From: Synechococcus sp. PCC 7335
GTDB lineage: Bacteria; Cyanobacteriota; Cyanobacteriia; Phormidesmidales; Phormidesmidaceae
Direction: 5' to 3'
Length of the DNA: 64,000 bases
Assembly (NCBI RefSeq): GCF_000155595.1
Contig: NZ_DS989904.1
Coordinates: forward strand, 3,986,786 to 4,050,785
The notes beneath the pieces are model-generated. The model ran no database searches. It was not told where the DNA came from and worked only from the letters and a program-made list of their open reading frames with translations. Made by a program: the position numbers and the translations under genes. Each line of letters starts with the position of its first letter. The stretch's first letter is position 1. Of the stretch, positions 8,553-17,113 are shown piece by piece.

Positions 8553-9082
8553 ACGAGCTTAGATAGCTAAGACATCAGCGACTACTTCTACTGCAAGTTC
8601 TTTAGAAATTTATGATCCAGTTTTGTTTTGCTTTGTTTGAAGGTAAGCTACAAAACCTTGTATGCAAGTCCTGCGTACTCTAGGAGACTTAAGGTATCAC
8701 AAATTGCTCCTAATCCTATCCTGCTATTTCTCTGGACTGTGTCAATTGTAAAACAGCGACTGTTGGCTCACGCAGCGAGGAAACAGGAATACATGTTGAC
8801 TCATGCGTCGACTCATGCGTCACCAGAATACAGCTAGCCTCCGATTCACTAACTAAAGGGACATAGACCAGAGCAACCGGAATAGGCAACCAAGAGCAGA
8901 TAGCACCTAGTCTTGATAGCATCAGCTCAAATAGCAAAGTTTCTTCAAGAGTCTATACGAACTATGTATCAAAATCTATAGACTCATAAAGAATTCTCAG
9001 TTGGGTTCACTGCGACCAACGGTAGCTCGCTAGGATAATTTTAGTATCCGACTTTTCTCGAACACTCTAGGAGATTCAGGTC
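8553..9082. other. Intergenic region upstream of cobA-hemD
   Basis: About 530 bp without a convincing gene; open frames here are short and lack homology cues. It contains a perfect 12-bp tandem duplication (8798-8821) and the promoter of the small protein at 9083. Confidence 0.45.
8798..8821. repeat. Perfect 12-bp tandem duplication
   Basis: GACTCATGCGTC twice in direct succession in non-coding DNA. Same style as the stop-codon duplications elsewhere in the window, but not next to a recognised gene end. Confidence 0.8.
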
Positions 9083-9235
9083 ATGACTATTTTCCGATCG
9101 CTCAACGAGGCATTTAACTTCCTAGCCGAAGCTGTCTACAGAATCTTCAGTCCCCACGACGATGCTTATCCTGCTACAGGAATGCAGCCTTTCCTTGGTC
9201 GTCCTTACACGAAGCGGGCACGCGCTAGATATTAA
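9083..9235 (+). CDS. Small uncharacterised 50-residue protein
   Basis: 50 codons from an ATG preceded by a strong TAGGAGATTCAGGTC ribosome-binding site. The product begins with an amphipathic helix (MTIFRSLNEAFNFLAEAVYRI), continues through a turn-rich part with PHDDAYPATG, and ends in a basic tail (RPYTKRARARY). The helix-then-turn-then-basic layout and good codon use argue for a real small protein. No family recognised. It stands alone between a long leader region and the convergent NADH dehydrogenase gene, with a hairpin at 9302-9324 as candidate terminator. A thylakoid or complex-associated accessory role would be a guess. Confidence 0.65.
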   Translation: MTIFRSLNEAFNFLAEAVYRIFSPHDDAYPATGMQPFLGRPYTKRARARY

Positions 9236-9301
9236 TGTCCTGCGCCTTGCTTTAAACACCTGCCTTTATAGAACTGCAAAGCTTTCAGGTTCTACTCTTC
9301 T

Positions 9302-9324
9302 CAGGTTCTACCCTATAGAACCTG
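9302..9324. terminator. Hairpin between convergent genes
   Basis: Perfect 9-bp stem CAGGTTCTA/TAGAACCTG with a 5-nt loop, about 70 nt past the small ORF stop. It lacks a clear U-tract. A second short inverted repeat (GCATAG/CTATGC, 9362-9381) overlaps the stop of the NADH dehydrogenase gene. Confidence 0.45.
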
Positions 9325-9375
9325 AGGGCTTTGTGAGCATAGACCAATTTGTGAAGGGAAGGCATAGAATTCTTA

Positions 9376-10776
9376 CTATGCTTCTGCCATCTCGGATGGG
9401 TTCTTTTTCTCACCCATGGTCATTTCTTCTATGACTAGTGCGGAAAGAGCAGGAATAGAATCATCACCTGTAATCAGTCTTGCACCGCGCTGACTAGTGA
9501 AATAGTGCCATCCCCACTGGAGTAAAACGAGCAGCTTATTGTCAAATTCTACTAAGTAGTAGATATGAACGAAAATCCATAAGAACCAGGCGGGAAACCC
9601 AGACATCTTGGCAAACCCTAGGTCGGCCACTGCTTCGTTACGACCGATGACAGCCATGCTCCCTTTGTTCTTGTACTCAAAAGGGCTAACCGACTGGCCC
9701 TCTAAGCGGCGCTGAATAGAGTCTGCTAGGTAGCTGCCTTGCTGCATAGCGGTCGAAGCTGTACCCGGAAGTGGACTTTCGCTGTTGTGTGCGTAGTGGG
9801 CTAGATCGCCTGCAATATAGATGTTAGAGCAGCCTGGAACACTGAGATCTGGCCCTACGATGATACGGCCGATGCGGTCAAGTTCTGCGCCAGTTTGATC
9901 GGCGATCGCCTTACCCATTGGCGATGCCTTGATGCCGGCTGCCCACAGCACCGTAAACGCCTGTACCTTCTCGATTGAATCACCATTTTTCAGGGTAACA
10001 ATATCACCTTCGATGTTGGTAACCAGCGTATTAGTGCGAACTTCTACCCCTAGTTTCTCTAGAGAATTCTTAGCTGAGGCTGACAGATCGCCTGGATAGG
10101 GTGGCAGTACTCTATCCATTCCTTCTAGTAAAACGACCTTGGTCTCACCCGGATTAATGCTGCGAAAGTCCTCTCTAAGCGTCTCATAGGCCAGCTCAGC
10201 CAAGGCACCCGCTAGCTCAACCCCAGTTGGGCCACCGCCTACAATAAAGAATGTCAAGAGCGCCTCACGCCGAACCGGGTCGCTCTCTTTCTCAGCTGCT
10301 TCAAAGGCCAAGAAGATCCTACGACGAACTTCTAGCGCATCTTCAATCGTTTTCATGCCAGGGGCAATATCAGACCACTCATCTTTACCAAAATAGTGGT
10401 GACTAGAGCCTGTAGCTACAATCAAGCTATCGTAGCTAACGGTTTCACCGTTCTTGAGGGTAACTATCTGAGTCGTTGGCTCTATGCCAGTGACTTCGCC
10501 CATCAGCACCTGAACATTTTTCTGCTTGCTAAGGACTGAGCGCAAAGGAGAGGAGATATCGCCAGCCGATAGGCCACCTGTGGCTACTTGATACAGCAGA
10601 GGCTGAAATAGGTGGAAGTTGCGCTTGTCGATTAGGGTAACTTTCACATTGGCTTTGCCTAGTGCCTTTGCTGCATAGAGACCACCAAACCCCCCACCTA
10701 CAATAACAACGTGATGCGGCGATTTCTTTCCAGTTGCGGCTGAGGAGGAGACGGGCCGTTGCAAGACTGCTGTCAT
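9376..10776 (-). CDS. ndb: Type II NAD(P)H dehydrogenase (NDH-2)
   Basis: 466 residues, a full-length FAD-dependent NDH-2. The FAD site VIVGGGFGGLYAAKALG lies near the N-terminus, the NAD(P)H site FIVGGGPTGVELAGALAE near residue 172, and the C-terminal FAD contact NIYIAGDLAH around residue 318. The C-terminal part (WFLWIFVHIYYLVEF) is hydrophobic and fits the amphipathic membrane anchor of the family. It oxidises NAD(P)H and reduces membrane quinone without pumping protons, at thylakoid or plasma membrane; in cyanobacteria such enzymes are also thought to sense redox state. The ATG is well placed; the ribosome-binding site is weak. Confidence 0.92.
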   Translation of the reverse strand: MTAVLQRPVSSSAATGKKSPHHVVIVGGGFGGLYAAKALGKANVKVTLIDKRNFHLFQPLLYQVATGGLSAGDISSPLRSVLSKQKNVQVLMGEVTGIEPTTQIVTLKNGETVSYDSLIVATGSSHHYFGKDEWSDIAPGMKTIEDALEVRRRIFLAFEAAEKESDPVRREALLTFFIVGGGPTGVELAGALAELAYETLREDFRSINPGETKVVLLEGMDRVLPPYPGDLSASAKNSLEKLGVEVRTNTLVTNIEGDIVTLKNGDSIEKVQAFTVLWAAGIKASPMGKAIADQTGAELDRIGRIIVGPDLSVPGCSNIYIAGDLAHYAHNSESPLPGTASTAMQQGSYLADSIQRRLEGQSVSPFEYKNKGSMAVIGRNEAVADLGFAKMSGFPAWFLWIFVHIYYLVEFDNKLLVLLQWGWHYFTSQRGARLITGDDSIPALSALVIEEMTMGEKKNPSEMAEA

Positions 10777-11031
10777 GGGTAGCTGCCATTGGTTTATGTA
10801 AACTTAATTAAAGTTTATATCCCTGATGGCATTTTTTTGCCAGTAGTATTCCATGACTTTATGAAAAATTTTTGGATTACCGGCCGTGTGATCTGTATAT
10901 CTTATGTATTCTATCGGGCTAAATCAAGATGTAGCGGTAGGATTGTCTCGGATGCAGCGATGGCCTAACTCTGAGTAGCAAACAGTAGGTGTCCAGACAA
11001 ACGGCTAAGCAGCAGGGAGAGGAAATGGATC

Positions 11032-12864
11032 ATGGGGCTAATCGTTCAAAAGTACGGCGGCACTTCGGTAGGAGATGTCGAGCGCATTCAGGCGGTAGCT
11101 AAGCGGGTGCATGAAACGGCGTTAGCAGGACATTCGGTGATTGCTGTGGTGTCGGCTATGGGAAAAAGCACCGACGTACTAGTGCAGCTAGCGGACGGAA
11201 TTACTAGCAACCCTAGTCGTCGGGAAATGGATATGTTGCTCTCGACTGGTGAGCAAGTAACGATCGCGTTGCTAAGTATGGCGCTGCATGAACGAGGGCA
11301 GGCGGCGATCTCTTTGACTGGCGCTCAAGTAGGAATCGTCACTGAGGCAGAACATACGCGAGCGCGCATCCTTGAGATTCGCACCGAGCGATTAGAGCGG
11401 CATCTAAACGAAGGCAAAGTCATAGTGGTCGCTGGCTTTCAGGGCACTAGCGGCGGCACTGGCAGTCGGCTAGGCGGCGGTGATCTAGAGATTACAACGC
11501 TTGGCCGAGGCGGTTCGGATACATCGGCGGTAGCTCTAGCCGCGGCGATGCAGGCAGAACGCTGCGAGATCTATACCGATGTCCCTGGCATTTTGACAGC
11601 GGACCCGCGCATTGTCCCTGATGCGCAGCTAATGGATGAGATTACTTGTGATGAAATGCTTGAGCTAGCAAGCTTAGGCGCAAGTGTTCTGCATCCTCGG
11701 GCGGTAGAAATTGCCCGCAATTATGGCATTCCGCTGGTGGTGAGATCTAGCTGGACCGATCAGCCTGGAACTAGAGTGACCGGTCCAATGCCGCAGCCTA
11801 GAGCGCTAGAAGGATTAGAGATTGCTCATCCAGTAGATGCGGTAGAGTTTGATGCGGATCAAGCGAAGGTAGCGCTACTGCGGGTGCCGGATCGACCTGG
11901 GGTGGCAGCTAGGCTGTTTGGCGAACTGGCAGACCAGTCGTTGAATGTGGATCTGGTGATTCAGTCTATTCATGAGGGCAATTCTAATGACATTGCCTTT
12001 ACAGTGCGATCGCATGTCCTCAACCAAGCTGAAAGCGTTGCCGAGCACATCGCGCCCATACTTCGCAGCCAGCCAAATGCGACTGATGAAGCCGAAGTTC
12101 GCTCGTCAGGTAATATTGCCAAAATCAGCATTGCTGGAGCAGGGATGATCGGTCGGCCTGGCGTCGCAGCCGGGATGTTCTCAGCGCTAGCAGCAGCGAA
12201 TGTAAACATTCAAATGATTGCGACCTCCGAGGTGAAAGTAAGCTGTACGGTGGCTCAGTCAGACTGTGATCGAGCGATCGCCACCTTGTGCGAGCACTTT
12301 GATGTGAGTAGCTCTCCCGCTCGAATTGAGCAAAATCAAGTTGATTTGGCTAATTTACGTTCTGTTAGAGGCGCGGCCTTAGATCTTGAACAGTCACAGC
12401 TTGCTATCCGCTACGTACCTGATAAGCCTGGACTAGCCGCTAAAATCTTTCAGATTTTGGCTGATCGCGGTATCAGCGTAGATATGATCATTCAGTCTCA
12501 GCGCAGTCGTCTCTGTCGAGGACAGATGACTCGAGATATTGCCTGTACAGTGGCCCAAGCGGATGCAGATTTGGCTAAAGATGTCCTACAGACGGCGGCA
12601 GCAGAGCTGAACTGTGGAGAGGTGATGGTTGATCATGCGATCGCCAAAGTGAGTATCGTCGGCATTGGCATGATTCATCGCCCAGGAATTGCAGCGGCGA
12701 TGTTTAAAGCACTCTCAGCAGCCAACATTAATATTCAAATGATTGCAACTTCGGAGATAAAAATTAGCTGTGTAGTCGCTCAAGACAAAGGGATTCAAGC
12801 GCTAAAGGTTGTTCATGCAGCTTTCGATCTAGCTGCTAATGAAGTCGTAGAGCTTTTAGTATGA
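11032..12864 (+). CDS. lysC: Aspartate kinase with four ACT domains
   Basis: 610 residues, the long cyanobacterial form. The kinase domain begins VQKYGGTSVGD and includes the GRGGSDTSA phosphate loop and the YTDVPGILTADPR segment, ending near residue 250. Two tandem ACT pairs follow, each unit having a (V/I)P.(R/K)PG(V/L)AA.(L/I)F start; the repeats KISIAGAGMIGRPG and KVSIVGIGMIHRPG are internal copies. It phosphorylates aspartate, the committed step to lysine, threonine, methionine and diaminopimelate; ACT domains give feedback control by end products. A GGAGAGGAAA ribosome-binding site precedes the ATG. The last codon overlaps the start of a 40-residue ORF. Confidence 0.95.
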   Translation: MGLIVQKYGGTSVGDVERIQAVAKRVHETALAGHSVIAVVSAMGKSTDVLVQLADGITSNPSRREMDMLLSTGEQVTIALLSMALHERGQAAISLTGAQVGIVTEAEHTRARILEIRTERLERHLNEGKVIVVAGFQGTSGGTGSRLGGGDLEITTLGRGGSDTSAVALAAAMQAERCEIYTDVPGILTADPRIVPDAQLMDEITCDEMLELASLGASVLHPRAVEIARNYGIPLVVRSSWTDQPGTRVTGPMPQPRALEGLEIAHPVDAVEFDADQAKVALLRVPDRPGVAARLFGELADQSLNVDLVIQSIHEGNSNDIAFTVRSHVLNQAESVAEHIAPILRSQPNATDEAEVRSSGNIAKISIAGAGMIGRPGVAAGMFSALAAANVNIQMIATSEVKVSCTVAQSDCDRAIATLCEHFDVSSSPARIEQNQVDLANLRSVRGAALDLEQSQLAIRYVPDKPGLAAKIFQILADRGISVDMIIQSQRSRLCRGQMTRDIACTVAQADADLAKDVLQTAAAELNCGEVMVDHAIAKVSIVGIGMIHRPGIAAAMFKALSAANINIQMIATSEIKISCVVAQDKGIQALKVVHAAFDLAANEVVELLV

Positions 12865-12983
12865 TCGATCAAGATATTGTTTTCTTTATACTGGGCGTGC
12901 TGTTGCTCATTTCCTATCTAGTGTTCTCTGCAAAGACGGAAATGGGCACTCAGATACATCTTAAATGGCCCTGGAAAAAGTGA
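12861..12983 (+). CDS. Tiny single-pass membrane protein overlapping lysC
   Basis: 40 codons starting at an ATG that overlaps the lysC stop as ATGA, a classic translational-coupling arrangement. The product has a short acidic N-terminus (MIDQDIV), one hydrophobic segment of about 18 residues (FFILGVLLLISYLVFSA) and a cationic, Trp-containing C-terminus (KWPWKK). That is the layout of a small membrane protein with the C-terminus outside the helix on a negatively charged surface. No family recognised. Expression is expected to follow lysC, since no separate ribosome-binding site is needed. It could be a chance frame, but overlap, composition and clean stop favour a real gene. Confidence 0.55.
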   Translation: MIDQDIVFFILGVLLLISYLVFSAKTEMGTQIHLKWPWKK

Positions 12984-13167
12984 GCTATTGTCCATAGCTT
13001 TGCTATCACATAGCGATTCGTAGTTTTTGTAGTACGTAATTCTATGGAGGGATATCCTCACTGGGACGCAGTGGTTAAACTTGCCATATTAGAGATGCGA
13101 GATGGCGATAGTTACTACCATAGTGAGCACGTCGCTTGCGTACGCTTCGTCTACACGGTAACTCCTC

Positions 13168-13464
13168 ATGAGCAATCCAAACAATAATCTAATCGAGTCG
13201 TTTTACAACTGGTATCGTGGCGCACTACGTCATCCAAAGTGGCGTTGGGCTATCATTCTAGGTACCGCCTTTTATCTCATCAGTCCAATCGATATTTCGC
13301 CTGATCTAATTCCTATTGTCGGCTGGCTAGATGACGGCATTTTAGCGACTTTACTGGTGACTGAGCTTTCCTCTCTAGCAATGGACTATCTCAAGAAGGG
13401 CAAAGACGATGCCACAGTGGCTGATGCTGAAGACCCAATTGAGGTAGATGCGGAAGTTGTCTAG
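13168..13464 (+). CDS. DUF1232 (YkvA-family) small membrane protein, copy 2
   Basis: 98 residues, paralogue of the gene at 1608-1928. The shared core is YNWYRGALRHPKWRW then LISPIDISPDLIPIVGWLDDG, followed by a hydrophobic helix and an acidic, Val-rich tail. The family is membrane-associated with unknown function. The ATG follows a stretch with cyanobacterial palindromic sequence (CGTCGCTTGCGTACGCTTCG, 13128-13147) and no strong ribosome-binding site. The stop codon lies inside a 10-bp tandem duplication, and a strong hairpin at 13560-13594 separates the gene from the convergent peptide-binding protein gene. Confidence 0.87.
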   Translation: MSNPNNNLIESFYNWYRGALRHPKWRWAIILGTAFYLISPIDISPDLIPIVGWLDDGILATLLVTELSSLAMDYLKKGKDDATVADAEDPIEVDAEVV

Positions 13465-13477
13465 AGCTGCCTAGAGC
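13458..13477. repeat. 10-bp tandem duplication covering the stop codon
   Basis: TGTCTAGAGC and TGCCTAGAGC in direct succession (9 of 10 identical). The TAG of the DUF1232 gene (13462-13464) lies inside the first unit. Confidence 0.7.
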
Positions 13478-13559
13478 GATTTCCCGCCAACGGTTTTAGC
13501 TGATGAGTATGTCCTAAAAACGCTACGAAACCTATAGAATTCTAGAACTATAGACTTCT

Positions 13560-13594
13560 AGAAACAGCAGGCATGTGATATGTCTGCTGTTTCT
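13560..13594. terminator. Strong bidirectional hairpin terminator
   Basis: Perfect 11-bp stem AGAAACAGCAG / CTGCTGTTTCT with a 13-nt loop that can pair further. It sits between two convergent genes. Confidence 0.75.
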
Positions 13595-13642
13595 GTTATC
13601 TACCTATTCTGCTATTGATTGATTTGTTTATCTACTTTGTGG

Positions 13643-15433
13643 CTATGGCTGTTCCGTTTGGGAAGTTTCAGGTTCTGTGGGTAGTTCTGTCAGCGTCCAG
13701 GTTCCAATATCCCAGGTGCTGGTATCCCATGGGGTGGGATCTACGCCGGTGATGCGATCGCTAACTCCATTGGTCACTGCTCGTCGCACCAGTGGAATCA
13801 CAATGGCATCTTGAATCAAAATCGTATTCATCTGCTGAAATAGCTGCGATCGCTTTTCGGGATCTAGCTCTTTGGTCGCTTGAGTCCAAACTTTGTCATA
13901 TTCGGGATTACAATAGCGAGCGTTATTAGGCTTTTGCCATCTATTTTCTAGCGAAGCAATCTCGTCACACAGCCACCAGCTCATGTAGATTGATGGATCA
14001 GGTGTGTCGCTACCGGCGTTATATTCTTGCATATCTGCGTAGAAGTGATTGAGGCTACGGGTCTGAGCAGGATTTGCCGAAAAGAAATCATCAACGATCA
14101 CGCGGCGGTTTTCCACCTCTATGCCAACTACTGCAAGACTATCTTTAACAAAGCTTTGAGTCTGCTGACGAACCGGATTAATTGGCGTTTGAAAAACCAC
14201 ACGCATTTCGATACCGTCTTTGTCACGAATCCCGTTGCCGTTGGTATCTTTCCAACCAGCTTCATCGAGTAGCACGTTGGCTCTATCGACATCGTACCGG
14301 TAGGGCAAGTTGGGATTAACGTAGGTGCGTGGAAACGGCAATAGCTGATTGGTCCGCTGACCTGCATTACCGTAGATCTCGTCGGCGATCGCCGTCTGGT
14401 CAATCGCATAATCGATCGCCTGACGCACTCGCACATCACTCAAAAAGGGGTGCGGGCTCTCTACACTCGACTTCTCTCCATCCGAGGTCGCTTTGTTGGG
14501 GTCAGTTGGGTTGAGCATGATCCGTTCTACAAAGGCACCGAAGGTTGCCATCACTCGGCCTTCACTATCTGCGGCCAGCGCCAAACGATCATCTATTCCT
14601 ATCTGCAGGTTGTGAGCAAAGTCCGCTGTTCCGTCACGCAGTACCTCGCGCGCCGCTACTAAAGGGGTTACTCCGCCTTCTAGCTCTACTAATGTAAAAG
14701 CGGGTAGACCATCTCGAAATTGTTCGTTGGCCGCATAAGTCCAGCTACCATCGGTTTCGGTAATAAATCGATACGGCCCGGTACCTACAGGTTGAAGATT
14801 TTCTGGGGCCTGTCGCACGTTACTCCCTTGTACTTTCTCAAAGACGTGCTTCGGCAGAATCATACCGTTTTGTCCTGTGAAAGGGAGCGCCCAAGAAGGA
14901 TTTGGCTCTTTAAACGTAACCTTGACCGTCAGCGGATCGACTGCCTCGACTTTCTCAATCGCCTGATAATATTTTTCGGTGACTGCCGCCACCTGCGGAT
15001 CGCTAACAAAATTGTAGGTAAAGACTACATCATCAGCTGTAAACGGCTGACCATCTGACCAGCGGACATCTGGCTTCAGTCGCCAGGTGATAGAGCGGCC
15101 ATCCGCTGCTATTCCTCCGTTCTCCGGGGTTGGAATTACAAGAGCCAATACCGGTAGCATACTGCCGTCTGCTGCGTACGTTGCTAGGGGTTCGTAGACG
15201 ATCCGTGCGGCCTCAAAATCCTGAAAACCGCTGGCTAAGTGGGGATTGAGCGTTGTTGGCGTGCGGCTATACAGTAACCTGAGTACCGAATCACGACGTA
15301 GAGTTTCAGAGTCGTCAGCGACTGTAGGCACGCGTGAGCAGCTCGATAGTGCGACTAGACCTGTTGACAGCAGTCCCATAGATAGCTTCAGCGCAAACTT
15401 CTTCAACCTATGGCTAGACATTGAAAATTTCAT
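13643..15433 (-). CDS. ABC-transporter peptide/nickel-type substrate-binding lipoprotein (SBP_bac_5)
   Basis: 596 residues from ATG 15433 (a GTG lies one codon earlier). A lipoprotein signal peptide ends in VALSSC with Cys at residue 32. The mature part follows the family-5 solute-binding pattern: LLYSRTPTTLNPHLA, the ITWRLKPDVRWSDGQPFTADDV segment split over conserved strands, the KDSLAVVGIEV region and a WYL-like C-terminal domain. Such proteins capture peptides, nickel complexes or similar ligands in the periplasm and pass them to membrane permeases. No permease or ATPase gene is adjacent, so the partner transporter is elsewhere and the ligand unknown. Confidence 0.9.
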   Translation of the reverse strand: MKFSMSSHRLKKFALKLSMGLLSTGLVALSSCSRVPTVADDSETLRRDSVLRLLYSRTPTTLNPHLASGFQDFEAARIVYEPLATYAADGSMLPVLALVIPTPENGGIAADGRSITWRLKPDVRWSDGQPFTADDVVFTYNFVSDPQVAAVTEKYYQAIEKVEAVDPLTVKVTFKEPNPSWALPFTGQNGMILPKHVFEKVQGSNVRQAPENLQPVGTGPYRFITETDGSWTYAANEQFRDGLPAFTLVELEGGVTPLVAAREVLRDGTADFAHNLQIGIDDRLALAADSEGRVMATFGAFVERIMLNPTDPNKATSDGEKSSVESPHPFLSDVRVRQAIDYAIDQTAIADEIYGNAGQRTNQLLPFPRTYVNPNLPYRYDVDRANVLLDEAGWKDTNGNGIRDKDGIEMRVVFQTPINPVRQQTQSFVKDSLAVVGIEVENRRVIVDDFFSANPAQTRSLNHFYADMQEYNAGSDTPDPSIYMSWWLCDEIASLENRWQKPNNARYCNPEYDKVWTQATKELDPEKRSQLFQQMNTILIQDAIVIPLVRRAVTNGVSDRITGVDPTPWDTSTWDIGTWTLTELPTEPETSQTEQP

Positions 15434-15522
15434 CACAAATATATAGGTTAGTAGACGCTATAAACCAAACCTAGCAAGGACTGGTAGGACATAGAAAGGC
15501 AGGTCTATTCCCCTTGTTTTTC

Positions 15523-16035
15523 CTATTCGTTCGCCGATAAAAACGATAGCTTTTCAGCGATTGGATCGGCTACGGATGTTCCTGATAGACGCGCCCAGTA
15601 TTCACTAAGAAAGTGAATTTGCCGCAGTCCAACGACTAAATTCAAACCTGGCACAATGATCCACCAAGATACCAAAGGCGGTTGCCAGCCTTGTGCTATA
15701 TACAGCCGATTAATTTCCCGGTACAGCCGAAACTGCACGATGTAGATCCACAGCACCCCTAAGCAGGCGAATCGAGCAAACCAACCAGGTACATCAGGAT
15801 CAAAGACCGTTAACAGCAAAGGGACAGCAATACCTAATACAAAAGGAACTAAACAAAACGCACCAGACCACACCTTTTGACTATGTGCTTTTAGCTCATC
15901 TTGAATTATCCACTTATAGTAGCCATAGTACAGAAGGCCGGTGAGCGCTGAGAATAAGATAACCCGCGTCGTTGGTCGAGGTTTACCTAAAGTCGACTCG
16001 GAGGGTGACGCAGCTGTAGAAGTCACTGTGGTCAT
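15523..16035 (-). CDS. Uncharacterised integral membrane protein
   Basis: 170 residues with about four hydrophobic segments: around VILFSALTGLLYYGYY, AFCLVPFVLGIAVPLLLTV, FACLGVLWIYIVQF and VSWWIIVPGLNLVVGL. The arrangement (short loop with YREINRLY, then PW/SWW...VPGLN and a QIHFLSEYW end) resembles the DUF4234-type membrane proteins, but this is a weak likeness. A Ser/Thr-rich soluble N-terminus precedes the first helix. The gene lies downstream of nothing obvious on its strand and is followed by the substrate-binding protein gene 86 bp away on the same strand, so co-transcription is possible. Confidence 0.75.
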   Translation of the reverse strand: MTTVTSTAASPSESTLGKPRPTTRVILFSALTGLLYYGYYKWIIQDELKAHSQKVWSGAFCLVPFVLGIAVPLLLTVFDPDVPGWFARFACLGVLWIYIVQFRLYREINRLYIAQGWQPPLVSWWIIVPGLNLVVGLRQIHFLSEYWARLSGTSVADPIAEKLSFLSANE

Positions 16036-16424
16036 AGAAAGAAGAATGAGGTTTTGGATATAAAAGTTAACACGTTAATGGCAACACGACTTAGCTGGTA
16101 TCTAATAGTCGCGTTTCCTTAGTGTCCGCATTCTTTGCATCTTTTGAATACTTTTGTCCTGACCGTCAGCTTCACCGTAGAAGAGATGATTGGTAGATGC
16201 ACCCAATCGTTCCCTGATTCTCTTGTGAAGCTTTCACCCAAGAATTGGGGAATTTTTTTGAAAAGATTTGTTCATATAGAAAAGTAAGGATGCATTCTTA
16301 CTTTGCGGGAAGAGTTAACTGTTGCTCTGTAACAGTTTTAGCCGACAAGAATGTCCTAAGCAACTTTTTAAAAGCTGTAGCTACTGCCGAAAGTAGTCCA
16401 AAAGTACAGTTAACTCCAATAGAA
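16036..16424. other. Intergenic region upstream of the four-helix membrane protein
   Basis: About 390 bp. A TTG-initiated frame (16245-16454) exists but has Cys/Val-poor patterning, runs through the terminator hairpin and is not convincing. Otherwise only promoter sequence is expected. Confidence 0.45.
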
Positions 16425-16449
16425 AAAAGGCCACTTATAGTGACCTTTT
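16425..16449 (-). terminator. Rho-independent terminator of the RG-rich protein gene
   Basis: On the minus strand AAAAGGTCACT-ATA-AGTGGCCTTTT (one mismatch) followed by a T-rich tail. It is about 50 nt after the stop of the 147-residue gene. Confidence 0.75.
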
Positions 16450-16499
16450 CCTAGTACCTGGTGGTCTGTAAGAACAGATTTGGCCCCACTAATACGAGC

Positions 16500-16943
16500 T
16501 TAGACTTCGTTAGTAGCCATGGCTTCAGGCTCAGTCGTATCGACGTTCGTATTTTGAGCGATTGTCTCTTCGGCGGCAGTCTCTTCGGTGGCTGTCTCCT
16601 CGGCGGCAGTCTCTTCAGTAGCGGTATCCTCAGGAATAGTTTCTTCAGCGGCGGCTTCGACTACTTCTTCTACTTTCTTAGTAGGCTTTGGACCGCGCAT
16701 CAAGGCGGGATTCATAGGGGTCCTAGGTGCATTATCCTTACCACGGCCGCGACCTTTTCCTTTTCCTTTACCACCCCGGCCGCGATCATCACGGTCCTCG
16801 CGCTTACTGCTTGTTCCCCCATCAGTGCGGTCGGCTTTTTTAATTGGCTTGGGGATATCTCGTGCTGCCTTTGGCTGGTCGTCACTAGGATTTGTCTGCT
16901 GAGCTGCTTCGCGATCGCTCTTCTTGATAGGACGATCTACCAT
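16500..16943 (-). CDS. Low-complexity RG/KG-rich, acidic-tailed protein
   Basis: 147 residues with three compositional blocks. The N-terminal part is charged and Pro-containing (VDRPIKKSDREAAQQ, ARDIPKPIKKADR). The middle is a basic Arg/Gly/Lys run (DRGRGGKGKGKGRGRGK) followed by PRTPMNPALMRGPKP. The C-terminal 60 residues are an acidic TEETA/AEETA repeat array. No fold is expected; RG/KG runs often contact RNA, and the acidic tail could balance or autoinhibit that, both inference. The strand has a proper terminator, ATG with no clear ribosome-binding site, and codon use in line with neighbours. Long opposite-strand frames here are shadows of the repeat composition. Confidence 0.75.
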   Translation of the reverse strand: MVDRPIKKSDREAAQQTNPSDDQPKAARDIPKPIKKADRTDGGTSSKREDRDDRGRGGKGKGKGRGRGKDNAPRTPMNPALMRGPKPTKKVEEVVEAAAEETIPEDTATEETAAEETATEETAAEETIAQNTNVDTTEPEAMATNEV

Positions 16944-17074
16944 GGAATTATCCGCCTATATATAGATTGCAAACCAATCGTATCACGATGAGATATTGTC
17001 TTAGCGCTTGCAGAGGAGGAGTCAGTCCAGTGTGGAGTCCTAAGCCGACTGACTAATGTGCAGCTAGCTTACAC

Positions 17075-17101
17075 CTAGTGAGTACACAACTAGTGAGTAC
17101 A
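17075..17101. repeat. 12-bp direct repeat (15-bp period) after a minus-strand gene end
   Basis: CTAGTGAGTACA at 17075-17086 and 17090-17101. It lies 13-39 bp downstream of the stop of the 127-residue minus-strand gene. Confidence 0.7.
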
Positions 17102-17113
17102 TAGATCGCCTGC

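Noticed and set aside
14128-14439. Opposite and alternate frames inside the peptide-binding protein gene
   Set aside because: Shadows of a long, well-recognised gene.
16245-16454. Possible 69-residue protein from a TTG
   Set aside because: TTG start, no ribosome-binding site, runs into the terminator hairpin.
16461-16991. 176-codon plus-strand frame opposite the RG-rich gene
   Set aside because: Its Cys/Ser/Gly repeats are the complement of the low-complexity coding strand; the minus strand has a proper terminator.
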